A stretch of DNA of 64,000 bases, from positions 1,054,001-1,118,000 of the forward strand of contig OY760427.1 in the NCBI GenBank assembly GCA_963663495.1. The letters run 5' to 3'. The notes under the pieces are model-generated. The model searched no databases and had not been told where the DNA came from. It saw nothing but the letters and a program-made list of their open reading frames with translations. Every line of letters begins with the position of its first letter. The first letter of the stretch is position 1. This stretch comes from G963663495 sp963663495 (GTDB taxonomy: Bacteria > Bacteroidota > Rhodothermia > Rhodothermales > Bin80). Below are positions 35,758 to 47,425 of the stretch, in pieces. The position numbers and the translations under genes were made by a program.

Positions 35758-37806
35758 TCATCCAGCCTGCAGGCCCCTGAACACGGCCGTCTTGGCGTCA
35801 GCGAAAAATACGGGCTGCACATTCTGGAGCAGCTCTGGTGGGATGCTTGCAAATCCTCCAGCTTCCGTAATAGGTAGCAGAGCTTTTGAAGCGCCTGCGT
35901 CAGACGCGACCTGGAATGCGGACGCAAGGCTGCTGACGCGTGCGATGATGCCTCCAATGCTAATGGATCCGAAAATCACCACACCCGGCTGGACTGACTT
36001 GTCAAGCAGTCCAGAGCAAAGGGCAACATGGGTTGCTAGTGTGAGACCTGAAGAGGCACCGGTATTAAGGAGATCAGCAACCTGAATGTGGTAGTCGTGC
36101 TCGCTAGGATTGGACAGCGCACTTATGGTTAGCACATTGGCTTTGAAAAATGCAAACCCGACTTTGATTTGCTCTTTTGCTTCGCCGTTCAGTCCTGCTC
36201 CAGAGATAGTGAGTTTACCTGTTCCCTTGGTGACCTGCGATTCCAATCGGTATATACCCATACGGCTCCCATCGCCGGCGGCGACAGCGTGCAGGGTGCC
36301 GGGTTGGGTAGGATCTGACGGGATCAACCCTCCGCTAGTCTGTTCGGGGACGCCAACAAATCGCTCCTCCATGGTTTCGATGTCAACGTAGGAAAAGTTG
36401 ACATCAAAGAACTCCATGCCTCCAATCTTCTTCAGCTGCTCTTTCACGCGCCTGCGTGTTTCGAGTGCGTACTCCAGGCAGCGCCGCACGGCATCTTTAT
36501 CGTATGACTCGTCAGGGTAGAGGAGCTTCAGCAGGCCGGACGCGGTATGGCGAATGGCGATGGAGTCACGCTGATTGATGTCGGATCCCAAGCTGAAGTA
36601 CTTACCAATGGCGTCAGCGAAGCTGTGTTTGCGCATTTCGCGCAGGAATTCAGCCAGATAATCCACAATGAGGCCGTGGTGGTTGGTGAAGAATTCCGGG
36701 CGCATCTTCGGTATCTCCCAGCCGGGTATGTACGCGTGGAAGCGGTCAAAGAATGCCGCATCAATCATCACTTCAGGGAAAGGAGCCAGGAGGTGGCTGA
36801 TCTTGACGAGCTCCTCTACGGGCTGATTAATATTGCCGATAAACACCATGGAGGCGTTGGCATTCGTCTGGTCTGTGCCCCGCACGAAGGAGCCGGATGC
36901 CATGTAGTCCTTCATGATTTGTACCCCGCCCGGATCCTTGAATCGGATGCCCGCCACCTCATCAAACGCCACCACATCCCAGACTCCGACCAAACCAACC
37001 CGGCGCGTTGAGAGGTTGTAAAACAGGTTCGGGACTGTGGTCTGTCCACCGGATACCAAGACGCTATATGGGCTGATCTCCTTGTAGATATGGCTCTTGC
37101 CTGTTCCGCGTGGACCCAGCTCGCAAACGTTGAAGTTATTTTCCGCCAAAGGCAGGAGTCGGCATAGCAAATGCCATTTTGTGCGGTCTTCAAACTGAGA
37201 CGGCTCATAGCCACTGGACCGAAGGAGCATGTCCAGCCATTCGTCCTCGGCGAAGTGCGGGCGAGCCTCAAGTACCTCATCCATGTCCATGCTGGCCATC
37301 TGGATGGGCTTGAGTTGCTCAATTATGAAGGGGGATCCTCGTTGACCAGGCTCGTAGTTGTACTTAAGCGTGATGATGGACCATATTCCGCCTGTCAGCA
37401 GCTTATCGTACTTGGTCACGGTGTGCGAGGACACCTCAATACCCTTGGTGCCCAGGTTGAAGAGGTGAGCCTCGTAAATATTGCGCCGCTCATTCAACCG
37501 AACCGTCACCTTATCAATTACGCGCAGGCTGGCGCGCTCCTTTACGAAGGACTTCATCTTTTCTGCTTCGTCAGGGCGCACATAGTTCTCGGCAAGGACG
37601 CGCTTGACATTCGCCAAGCCCTCCTCAATGACGACAGGATCGTCGGTGGCGCAGTAATTGCCCAGTAAATATTCCAGCACATAGATCGGCACATTTGCAC
37701 CTTCCTTGACAAGCTTTGTCAGATCCTTACGAACCGTTCGCCCGAGAAAATGGCGGTGCAGGAGGGTGTCAAGGCCGTTGTTGGCGCTATCCGTATCAGA
37801 AGTCAT
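35758..37806 (-). CDS. brxL: BrxL, BREX Lon-like ATPase
   Basis: 682 residues. The P-loop GPRGTGKS is at 231-238, with WDVVAFDEVAGIRF as the Walker B region and VFIGNINQPVEE as sensor. The C-terminal Lon-protease-like domain (ADLLNTGASSGLTLATHVAL to FGSISIGGIIARVS) lies at about 560-650. It is the last gene of the type 1 BREX operon and overlaps pglZ by 11 bases. BrxL is known to form large AAA+ rings on DNA and is needed for phage exclusion but not for methylation. The frame is intact. Confidence 0.95.
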   Translation of the reverse strand: MTSDTDSANNGLDTLLHRHFLGRTVRKDLTKLVKEGANVPIYVLEYLLGNYCATDDPVVIEEGLANVKRVLAENYVRPDEAEKMKSFVKERASLRVIDKVTVRLNERRNIYEAHLFNLGTKGIEVSSHTVTKYDKLLTGGIWSIITLKYNYEPGQRGSPFIIEQLKPIQMASMDMDEVLEARPHFAEDEWLDMLLRSSGYEPSQFEDRTKWHLLCRLLPLAENNFNVCELGPRGTGKSHIYKEISPYSVLVSGGQTTVPNLFYNLSTRRVGLVGVWDVVAFDEVAGIRFKDPGGVQIMKDYMASGSFVRGTDQTNANASMVFIGNINQPVEELVKISHLLAPFPEVMIDAAFFDRFHAYIPGWEIPKMRPEFFTNHHGLIVDYLAEFLREMRKHSFADAIGKYFSLGSDINQRDSIAIRHTASGLLKLLYPDESYDKDAVRRCLEYALETRRRVKEQLKKIGGMEFFDVNFSYVDIETMEERFVGVPEQTSGGLIPSDPTQPGTLHAVAAGDGSRMGIYRLESQVTKGTGKLTISGAGLNGEAKEQIKVGFAFFKANVLTISALSNPSEHDYHIQVADLLNTGASSGLTLATHVALCSGLLDKSVQPGVVIFGSISIGGIIARVSSLASAFQVASDAGASKALLPITEAGGFASIPPELLQNVQPVFFADAKTAVFRGLQAG

Positions 37807-40393
37807 CAGAGATTAGTCTGTCAATCACTACTGGCCAGGTTGTGCAGCGCACCGTACCTACGGTTTCTACCTTGAGCATGTATGATTTTCGCTTGTCGTA
37901 GTCGCCATCACGCAGCGTGAGGGTGACATCCTTGTACCGATCTCTGGGCTCAGGGGCTGTGCTGGCTAACGTGACCATCTGGACATCTGTCACAGGGTTG
38001 TTTCCATCGTAGATTGCGATCCTCAGTGTTGCTTCATGCCGCATTTCGTCCACCGGCATGGTTTGGTGCAAGCTGAGGCGATACCGTGAAGCGGTAATGC
38101 GAATTATCTCCGGCGCCATGATTTGGGCGCTAACCGGTTCGGAGGCTTTCTTGTCCTCCTTTTTGCGAATCTTGATCACGGGCACCACGATCTCTTGCAG
38201 CATTGCTCCTCCGTGGATAAACGCTTTGGATCCGTAAGACTTGAACAGATTACTTCCCTTGGGAATTAAGAACTGCAGTTCGGTTTTTGCACGGGCGGTG
38301 ACTTTTAATTGCCCGCGCCAAGCAACTGGGTCGTCTGACAGATCGTACCCGGTCAGGTAGCGGTTCTTAGCATCAACAATGCAATCTGAATCGACTGCTA
38401 AATCCGTGTGGTGATACGACTTAAGTCCGGATTCGGAAAAGAGAAAGCCGTGATCTGCCGTAATGATGACGGATGTTGCGTTCAGACTGGTCAATGCGCG
38501 TTTGGCCAATGCCTCAAGTTCCAAAATGGCTTCCTGGCAATGTTTAAACAACCGCGGCACCAATTGAGGTTTTTCGCCGGTGGCGTCAATAAGGTCGTGG
38601 TAAACGTAGACAAAGCTGTGGCTGGTCAGCAATTTTCGTCCCTGGCTGGTTTCCAGCTTTTGAAAATCCTCCGATTTAATGGCGATGCCTCCGAATCTTT
38701 CCAGGATCTTCTTCCGATTTTCAATACCACCTGAGGTTCGTCCATCAACGCGTACGTTGCCTTTTGAATCGTAACTGATTACCTCGTGGGGTAGGAGGGA
38801 GGCCATCCCAAGGGCGGTATGGGATGGAAGGACCCCGAGTTGGGATGTCAGATTAGCCTCAACGCGCTTGTGTTTGTTCAGCAGCTGAGCCACTTCTTCT
38901 GCCAGCTCGTATCGAAGGCCATCACTGACAATTATGACCGGGCAGTAGCGAGTCTTACTACTGACCCGAGGCGCGACGGTAGCTCCGTAGAATTCGTACT
39001 GGTTGGGCGTTTTGCCGATCCGCCAAGTCTCCGGGAGCGCGTCGGATACATGCTTACCCCAAGCTTGCGATAGATCCTGGAGGAACCTTGCATCATAATG
39101 GCTCTCTATTCGGTTGCGGAGGGGATTGATTTGGGGCATATCATGCTCTGCAGCCACGCTCGCGTGAAGACAGACGTGGCGGTACGTTTGATCGACGCGA
39201 AACAGTTCTGATTCATATAGTCCGTACAACTCCGGGCCGCTGTACCGATGAAATCCCTGGTGATATTTCTTGTGCAGTTCAAGGAACTCGGCGGCCGCGC
39301 TCAGCCCCTCGTACAACGCGGTTCGCCCTTTGCGTCTGCGTTTATCAATGGATGTGGAACGGATCCAATGTCCTGCGATCCGCTGCACAGAAATGCTCCG
39401 AATTCTGTCCGCTTGCATCCCGGCTTCCGTCAGGAGCTGTTTCACCATCCCTTCCACGATTCGCGTGTCAATCTCCTCAAAAGTTGTTGACTCGACCAGC
39501 TCCTCCCAGTCGCAGGAACTCAGTACATCGGAGAGGCAAAGCTGGTCGGAAATGCGGCCGGCCCACCAGTTGTAGCTGGCGGCATACGTTGTGCTATCCT
39601 TCCACTGTGTCAGCAGCACGCGGGCATTACGCTCGCCTTCATCCGTAGTCAGCTCATGGCCTCTCCATGAGAAAGGCATCTCGGCCGTTGTATGGTAGCG
39701 GAAGCTGGAAACGAACATGTTGGTGACCAGCCGTGATAACTGAGGCTGATCATCCTCGTATGCGAAATGGTGCGAAACAACGGACCAGAAGAAATCATCC
39801 AGCCCTACGCGTTTGATTGTTTTCCACTGTTTGGTTTCGTGGACGGCGTCGTGTGCTGGTGGTATATCCGCCGCGAGAGCGTGAAGCAGAGCAAGCGTGA
39901 TTCGGAATATGTCCGGCTGCCTCGTGCCCGCGATGACGGCTAGCATCTTAAGGTCCAGGCACTCAGCGTTATCGTCCGGCGACACCAGGCATTTTAGCTT
40001 CTGCAGTCGCTGCGCGCTGAAGAACTTCCGTCGCAGCTGAATGTGAGCGCGGAGATGTTGATCTTTGAGCCCGAGCTTGCTCACAGTCATGGAAGCAGTG
40101 TCCGCACGAAACGGGTGACTGTATAGGCGCAGGGCTAGCAGCTGGTCCGTGTCGCTCGCGCTACTCTCACCCTGGGAGTAGAGCAGGAATTTTTGGTCAG
40201 GTTGTTCGATTTCTATGCGCACCTTCAGCTCAAGTGTGCTCTCTTCCCGCGTGTCCACAATTACAACATCGGGTATCTGGATTTCTGGTAATGCATCTTT
40301 GAACTCTTTGTCGGGATCATCCCAAAAAACAATGCGGTGCCCGTTCTTGCCGAACAGGTTTTTCAATGGGACGGTGATATCTACTCCTGCCAT
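37796..40393 (-). CDS. pglZ: PglZ (BrxZ), BREX alkaline-phosphatase-superfamily protein
   Basis: 865 residues. The N-terminal part (HRIVFWDDPDKEFKDALPEI) and the alkaline-phosphatase-like domain with VIIVSDGLRYELAEEV (metal-binding Asp) and SVIITADHGFLFSE (metal site DH) are diagnostic for type 1 PglZ. It starts inside the end of pglX (overlap 13 bases) and ends inside the start of brxL. PglZ is the defining core gene of all BREX types; its enzymatic role is thought to be nuclease or phosphodiesterase control. Intact. Confidence 0.95.
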   Translation of the reverse strand: MAGVDITVPLKNLFGKNGHRIVFWDDPDKEFKDALPEIQIPDVVIVDTREESTLELKVRIEIEQPDQKFLLYSQGESSASDTDQLLALRLYSHPFRADTASMTVSKLGLKDQHLRAHIQLRRKFFSAQRLQKLKCLVSPDDNAECLDLKMLAVIAGTRQPDIFRITLALLHALAADIPPAHDAVHETKQWKTIKRVGLDDFFWSVVSHHFAYEDDQPQLSRLVTNMFVSSFRYHTTAEMPFSWRGHELTTDEGERNARVLLTQWKDSTTYAASYNWWAGRISDQLCLSDVLSSCDWEELVESTTFEEIDTRIVEGMVKQLLTEAGMQADRIRSISVQRIAGHWIRSTSIDKRRRKGRTALYEGLSAAAEFLELHKKYHQGFHRYSGPELYGLYESELFRVDQTYRHVCLHASVAAEHDMPQINPLRNRIESHYDARFLQDLSQAWGKHVSDALPETWRIGKTPNQYEFYGATVAPRVSSKTRYCPVIIVSDGLRYELAEEVAQLLNKHKRVEANLTSQLGVLPSHTALGMASLLPHEVISYDSKGNVRVDGRTSGGIENRKKILERFGGIAIKSEDFQKLETSQGRKLLTSHSFVYVYHDLIDATGEKPQLVPRLFKHCQEAILELEALAKRALTSLNATSVIITADHGFLFSESGLKSYHHTDLAVDSDCIVDAKNRYLTGYDLSDDPVAWRGQLKVTARAKTELQFLIPKGSNLFKSYGSKAFIHGGAMLQEIVVPVIKIRKKEDKKASEPVSAQIMAPEIIRITASRYRLSLHQTMPVDEMRHEATLRIAIYDGNNPVTDVQMVTLASTAPEPRDRYKDVTLTLRDGDYDKRKSYMLKVETVGTVRCTTWPVVIDRLISDDF

Positions 40394-43300
40394 AGCACGG
40401 GTTTTCTTCCTGTGACCGCCTTCACGTCTCTGAGCAGCGATCCGAACTTTCCGTAGTTGACCTTTACTCCATCGTCCAAGTCAAGCCGGATCCGGTCAAA
40501 CGTGTAGAGCCGGAGCTGGTCGTCGAACGTGTTCAACTCCTCCACATCCTTGGTCAGCCGCTGGTGCTCCTTTTCGAGGCGCCGTCGCCGGGCGGGTGTC
40601 GTCGCATCGGCGATATCCCGCTCTTTCTGGGCCTTCCTAGCCTGCAGGCGTTCTCGTAGCGGGTCCACATAGCGCACTCGCATGCGTGCAAGCGTGCTCT
40701 CCGTATAGCGGTGCAGGTATACCAGGCATTGGAACGTACGCCTCCTGCCGCTAGTGAACAGCCAGTACACCGGGCGTTTCTGGTAGGCCTTGAGGTGATC
40801 CTTATAGAAGTCTCTTGCCAAGTAGCGCTGCAGCGCCTCGCGTGTTGAGGGGCCGGTGGCCAGTGCACTTGCAACAAAGCGGAGATTTGCTTCCAGGTGC
40901 TCCTTCCCCCATACGGTAGCAATGAATGCTTCCAGCCTCCGCGTGGCATCGTCCGGAAAATCAAAGTCCCCCGTCATTGGTACAATGGCGTCATCGTCCG
41001 CCGTGAAGGTGGTGTACTTATGGCTGTCAAAGTCTTCGCCTTCCGTTCCGGCATACACCAGTCCGGGCATGTCCAGGCTGTAGCGTCCCATCATGCATCC
41101 TACTGCGTAGGATACCAGCGCTGCCATATCATCGCGTAGCATGCGCGGTTCGTGTTCTTCTGGAGAAACTTTCCTGCCATACCGGTAGGCGGGGTTGCTC
41201 GTGAGGGTAATGCCATGTGTGTGTGATGTGTTCGGGGGGGGGGGGGGCAATGTCAGGGAAGAGCTCGTCTTCAAGGTTGCAGGCCTGGATGACCAGGCGG
41301 TTGTTTTCCTGTTCGAGCTGTTGGCAGCGGAGCACCTGCTGCCGGCAGGTATTGCGCCAACTGCTGTGGCTTGCTTCTACGGTGCCGGCACCAAGGGGTG
41401 ATGGGAGGAATGGCAGGCTGGGGAACTCCCAGGAGCGTTCGTAGGCATCCCAGTCGGCACGGGTTGCGGAAACGAGTTCGTTGGCGATGTGCGATCCGCG
41501 GGACTCAAGGTGACTGGCTGCCAGCGGATGTAACGGCACCTTCTGAAAGTCACCTACCTGAAAATGGACAGTCGAATTGATCAGTTGTGCCAGCCCGTGA
41601 CAAACAGGTGTGTTGCAGTATGCAGTCAGCAGAATCAATTGAGATGGATCCTCATGAAATGCACAGTGGCCCGCGTGATCAAAGATATCCCCACCCTCTC
41701 CCAGTCGAAACGATAAGGGTCCAGAGGTAATGTCCGACCATGTCAGTGCCGGCCGGAAGTAGTACTGTGTATTGGACACACTGGACCTACGCCTTCCCCC
41801 GTTCTCCGTGCCGAACGCCCTCATGGCCTCCCCATCATTTTCCCAGTTGACGACATATTCGTGGTTGCCGTACCACTTGCGGAAAGGACCTCCCTTGTTG
41901 CACGGGAACCACTTCCTGCCGGACTCCCGCGCCTCCTTGCGGTTCTTCATCCCGAACCCGATACGCCCTATGTCTACCTCCCACCAGCGACGAAGGAAAA
42001 GGTCATTCTTACCTGTTGACAATCCCACCTTTGCTTCCACCAGCTCTCCCAGCGGCGTGCCATCCCTGAACAGCCGCCGCATGCCTTCGCTCACCCAGTA
42101 CACCACCGGACTGCCCGGAATCAGCCGGAAGTCGTCCTGTGGGATGTGATCAAAGCGATTCCTCCCTTCCCGTAACGCCCGCTCCTTGTCCTGCTCCTTT
42201 CCCTCCACAAGCCTGTGGACCACCGGCTTGTGGCCCGCCTTGTACCGGTTCTCCAACACAAATGCAGTCGTCTGCACTACCTCCCCACTAATGGCACCAA
42301 ATGCTCTGGCACCCAAGTGCGCCATGGTCTTGAGGCTCGTCTCCTGAAGTAGCTTCACCCGAAGCTTTTGGTACGACGACAAGAACATCCAGCTGTGCAT
42401 CGTGACCAGGGCCGCACAGCCATCATCCTTGGCTAGCTCAAGCGCTCGCACAATGAAACAGGCAAACAAATCGCGCTTGGCCGCCGGATATTCCTTCCGC
42501 GCAAATGCCTTGACAGACCCATGCATCAGGTTGCTAACCATATACGGTGGGTTAGTAGCCACCGTATCGTACCTCCGTGACAGCATTGAAGCCTGATCTG
42601 CAAGACACACCAATAGCTCCTGTCCACCGTGCATGTCCTTCCACTGGTCTCCCATCTGCCTAAGCCTCGGTAAGCACTCCCGCACCCGCTGCGGTACCCG
42701 GATCAGCGACCCACGCCCCGATGCCTCTGCAAATAGCTCCTTCAATGCCTCCAAGTCGCTACGCTCCAAACCATACTCCGCAAGCGGAATGGCCGCGGCC
42801 AACTGCTGCGTGTCCAGTTCCGCGCTGCGGGTAATGCACGCCAGCTTCAGCCGGACAGGCCTCGTCAGCAGCTCCCTGTCATCCCTGCGCCCCTTCATCA
42901 TGAGCGCAAAGCTGGCCAGCTGTACCGCCCGCGGATCTATGTCCAAACCGAACAGATTGTCCTCCAGGATCCGGCGGACAGCCTCCTCCTTCCGGTACCC
43001 CCGCTGTAAATACACCCCCATCAGCGCATCATAGGCCTCCACCAGAAAGTGGCCCGAACCCACCGCAGGATCCAAAAACGTGAACCGCGCAGGGTCAAAG
43101 GAAAAAGAGGCCGGTACAACGCTGTACTCTCCCTCCACCCCCAAAGCGTTCTGTACCAGATAACGTACAATCCAGCGAGGGGTGAACAGCTGCGTGGCTG
43201 CCGGCAAGTCCTCTACAGGCACCACCTTGCCGATCACCTCCTCCTTACGCTCCGAAATATAGAACTGGTACAGCCATCCCACGATTTCTATATGCTGCCA

Positions 43301-43891
43301 GTCCTCCTCTTCTATCGCACGTACCAGCTCTCGCATGATGGAGTCCGGGCGCAGCAGCCGCGATGGCAGAAGCAGCTCCGTCTCGCTGCCGATGCTGTCA
43401 AAAAGGAGCGGCATGGATGTGTGCAGCGCCCTGCACTGTGCCAGAAACAGCATCCGAAAAAGCTCGTCATCCCGGTTGCCATCCATCTTGAGGGAAAGCA
43501 CATAGGCTGCATCCAGTCCGGGAAGGGCTACTTCATGCGCTCTGCGCAGCATCTCCGGCTGGTCGAGGTCGCTGAGAAGCCGCATGCCTCCCTGCAGGTA
43601 CCCATGCAGCTCCATATAGCGGATGGCTGCAAAGCGGTTGAACCATGTGTAGGCCATCTCGTCCATTACAGGGTCAAAACCTTCGCGCAGAATGCGATGC
43701 TCAAGCATTCGGCGCTGTTTTCCGTCTTTCAGCGAGATGGTCCGTGGCCCGATGCGCACAACGTTTCCGTCGGTACGCGCGGGTTCAATGCAATCTGGAT
43801 GCACGCCCAGTTCGGCAGCGCGCATTACTACCGCCGCACGAAACGTATGGCGCGCCTCCCGTGCGTAGTTCTTGAGTGCGGTGAGATCCAT
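40381..43891 (-). CDS. pglX: PglX (BrxX), BREX adenine methyltransferase, out of frame at a G14/C14 tract
   Basis: From ATG 43891: AdoMet motif FLDPAVGSGHFLVEA (about 272), catalytic NPPY (about 446), then recognition region, to residue ~880 (NLEDELFPDIAPPPP). There the coding strand has fourteen C in a row (41234-41247 on plus) and the frame ends 36 residues later at 41129. The missing C-terminal part lies in the next frame (ITLTSNPAYRYGRKVSPEEH, to TAG near 40381). Deleting one C or adding two joins both parts into about 1170 residues, the normal PglX size. PglX methylates adenine in the BREX site and is needed for both modification and exclusion. In the state shown the protein is truncated after the methyltransferase and much of the recognition part. 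Confidence 0.93.
41234..41247 (+). repeat. Homopolymer G14 in pglX, candidate phase-variation tract
   Basis: Fourteen G on the plus strand (fourteen C in the pglX coding strand) at the exact point where the pglX frame is lost. Longest homopolymer in the window. Thirteen or sixteen would restore the frame. Confidence 0.95.
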
Positions 43892-43893
43892 GT

Positions 43894-46800
43894 TTATCGA
43901 ATCTCTACGTGTTCACCATTGCTTATAACGGATCTGAGCCTTTTTCCAAGGTTCTCAAGAAATGCGTCAACATCCGCTTCTGTCTCCAAATATTGTGACC
44001 CAAGTTCACGCGGGAATACCGGTACGATGTTGACGGGACTTATTTTGTCCATTGTCTTCGAACGAAGCTGTTGAGCCTGATTCTGTACATCGCGGATCTG
44101 GAGTATGTCTGTCTGCTCATGGATCTTCCTCTCAAGCTTGCCAATCTTATTGTTGAATCTTGACCGATCCTCCGGATCCGCATTGTAATCGTCAAGCTTA
44201 GCAAGCAGATCGTCCCAAATTTCAGTGAGTGCCGAAATGCTTTCATTGCGGGCGTCGACTAACAGCCGGTCATTCGCTTCCTTAACTACTTGGATGCAAC
44301 CTTTGATATCCTTGATTTTGTTATACGGTTCGGGTGCATTTCGGATATCGTGCAGGCGCTGTAGATGGGATCGCACGAGTTTATCCTCTTCCAATTGGGA
44401 GGCACTAGGACCAAATTCTAACAGGGCTTCGCATAGTCGATCCCAAATAGGCTTTTGTGATGCAAAGAAATGCCTCTGATTTGCGACGATATCTCCGACA
44501 CTAACGAGACTGTCTGATTGAGCTACAAACTCTTCCAGGAACGAGACCATATCGCCGTTGCTAAGTAGCTTATTGATGGAAGTTAGACTGCGTTGAACAT
44601 CTTCAATTCCGGGATAACGCCCCGTGGAATTCTGAAGGTGGTATTTCTCAAGTTCCACTTGCCACAGCTTAATCTCCTTGCTCAGGAACGTATGGAGTTC
44701 GGTCGGCGCATCAGGACCTAACCGCTCGAAGAGCCGCTGTCCAGTTTCTTTTGCACGATTCACCAGCTCGGCGTCTATTTCCTGCAGCCTCACCAGGATA
44801 TTCTTCCACCTTCCCTTGTTATTAAGCACATCCAGAATCTGGTCGTTGCGGAGCGTGGTACTGTGCTCAATGAATTGTAGTTGAGAGTTGTTTTCGCTCA
44901 AAGTTGCGAGACGGACGAGGAGCAACAGCGTCTGTTCTTCGGGCCAACCATAAGGCCTAGCGTAGTACCGATTGATAAGACCAGATAACACAACCTGCAC
45001 GCTTGTTTTTCTGGACATGCGCATGTGATCACATAATTCCGTCAGAGCTCGTGAGTTCACAGCGGTGTTTTCAATATCTGGCTGCTCCACCACCTTGCCA
45101 CGCAAATAGTCCCGTGCCCGCGCGAGAGGATCAGGATCGTAGTGCGTCAGCATGTCCATCTTGCTGTATGTAGACTGGATGAGGTCGTTAACAGCACTGG
45201 CGATGGTTTTCTTCGCGTTTTTGCCCCGGGTTTCTAATTGACGACCGTTCACAAAACAATCCGCTTCCCCAATGCTCTCTCCCAGCTTTCCTATTAGACT
45301 GGGCCTTCGATGATTGGAATTTTTCCATCGCAATTGATCAAAGATTCGCTGAGTCTCAGGAGCTACTCCATCACGCCGCCTTGACTTCAGATATTTCTCG
45401 GACCGGAGGTATAACATGAGGTCTTGTTCAATTCCGGCATCTTCCTTTAGACGCAGGATTACTTGCCCCTCGTGCTTCTGACTTTCGAGGATGGCTATTC
45501 CGGGATTCAGGAAATGCTCGTACTCGGCATGCTGCGGAGAAATTAGCCAGACGACCAGTCCACTCACCTTAGAGCGCTTTGCCTCCCTTCCGTTCAGGTT
45601 CCTGACGAGAGAGTAATCAACGTTGTTGGATTCGTAGCGGTGCTTCTTGAGATCGCCCAGTGCTTCTTCAAACGCCAGTTTCCAGAGTTCTTTCGTAAGA
45701 TCATATTGGCTAATCTCTGTGCCGCTGATCTCAGCACGGATGCGTTTTTCCTCACTCGTCAGGAAATACCATGCATCCCCGGTTTGACTGACGAGTTTTC
45801 GGTGCTTTAATCGGTCAAGGCTTCCGTTAACCTTCTGTATCATTGACTGGCGGTTCGCGTTAAGAACATCAAGGCACAGTGTAACCAGATTACGTGTTGT
45901 ACCATCGAATTCCTCTACGTAACGAATGAGAAACAGCACCTTGAGCACTTCACTATCAAATGCCTCAAGCTCGGATCAGTAGCAGACTGGATGATCGCAG
46001 CCTTAACAGAGGTTTCAATATCTTCGGCGATGGGTTCGTAAAACCGATAGAATGGCACCAGTAACCCAACATCGCCTTCAGCCACATCATCGGTAGCGAT
46101 CGCCTGCTGGAATGCGTATAGTAGCGATCGCTCACCGGTTGATAAATGTGCACCGGTTGCGCCAGCCTTCCGTATTGAGTCGAGGGTTTTTTGCAGCAAG
46201 TTGAACTGAAACGGAAGTATTGGATAGTTGCGGACGAAGTCGGTCGCGTCGGTATACTTTGGCATGGACATGCCACCGGGTTCAAAGTCAATCAGGCTGT
46301 TGATCAAGTCTCCCCTCTTGTCGTAACGGGTTTCCAGTACCGTGCGAATGTGTGCTTTTTTTTCAAGTAGACGGCGCTGGATCACTTCATCAACATTTGC
46401 ACTGGATAGCGAAAGCCGCGTTCGGAATCGGCCTTGGATTTTCGAAAAATCGTTCGTTCTGGAGGATTTGACAGACCCAAGTACAGCATCTAAGTCCTCT
46501 TGGGATGTGATGACAATCCATGCCTTGCCACGGCAATGCGTTCCAAGCTCCTCCGCGATCGTCTGGAGGTCAAGCATTCTCTGACCATTGTCGCCAATAA
46601 ATTGTCCTACCTCGTCTACCAAAAATACAATCCGGTCCAGCTGCTTCCGATTTATGTGCTGGTTGACCAGCTTGGCAAATCCTTCAATTGAGATACTATA
46701 AGTCTCACTGTTCGACTCCAGCACGGAGATAAATTTCGGGCTCTTCTGGTCGGTTACATGGCTGTACGCTGCGCCAATTTGATCAAGCTGGAATATCCAG

Positions 46801-47414
46801 TCGTCGCGCTCATCCTTCCAGGCCTTTCCGGCTACTTCGTGGAATTTGGCACAGAATGGCACCAGCAATCCGTTCTGGTCCAAGTACCGCTCCATATCTG
46901 CAATTGCCGGGTAAACGCCGCTATACCCGGATAGCTCATTCAGAACCCGAAGAAACACACGTACCAGTGCGTCCTTCTGTGATGTGTCAGCTTTGCTCGC
47001 AACGTTGAAGAGAACAACATCTGTGTTTGCTTCGGCCGCCCTTTTAACATCAGCCTGCAGAATGGAATCCTTAAACTTATCTCTAAAGAAGGAGATAGCG
47101 GTACGTGATTTGTTCTCAAACGTGTGGGTCTCATTCTTGAGCAGGTACGAGAGCACCTTGATAAAGTGGCTCTTGCCAGACCCGAAGAAACCTGCAACCC
47201 AAACACCGATTTCACTTCCGCCATAGCTTCTGCCCCTGCCACCGAGGCCATTGCAGTAGGCATCAAAAAACTTCCGAAAATGCCCCTCAAGCTCGTCGGT
47301 AACAACATACTCAGACAGCTCCTGCCAGACCGTGGGTTCGTCCAGTTGTTCGGCCTTGATAACACCTTCGATTCTTCGCCGAATATCTAGTTGAAAGAGG
47401 TCCTTTATTTTCAT
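43894..47414 (-). pseudogene. brxC: BrxC, BREX ATPase, broken by a one-base frameshift
   Basis: From ATG 47414: P-loop GFFGSGKS at 75-82, Walker B RIVFLVDEVGQFI (about 260), AAA+ part up to residue ~490. Near 45970 the frame reads DPSLRHLIVKC, whereas one frame over gives ELEAFDSEVLKVLFLIRYVEE, the continuation expected for BrxC (DUF6079-like, long helical part) to stop at 43894. Total about 1175 codons, normal length. A single missing base, with no homopolymer at the site, explains the break. It may be a real mutation or an assembly error; if real, the BREX system is inactive as shown. Two bases separate it from pglX. Confidence 0.92.
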
Positions 47415-47425
47415 GGGTACGATAC

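Noticed and set aside
41221..41247. G14 run as a pure sequencing artefact
   Set aside because: Its position exactly at the pglX frame break in a flexible Pro linker, and the known homopolymer switching of pglX, make a biological tract more likely, though the exact count is uncertain.
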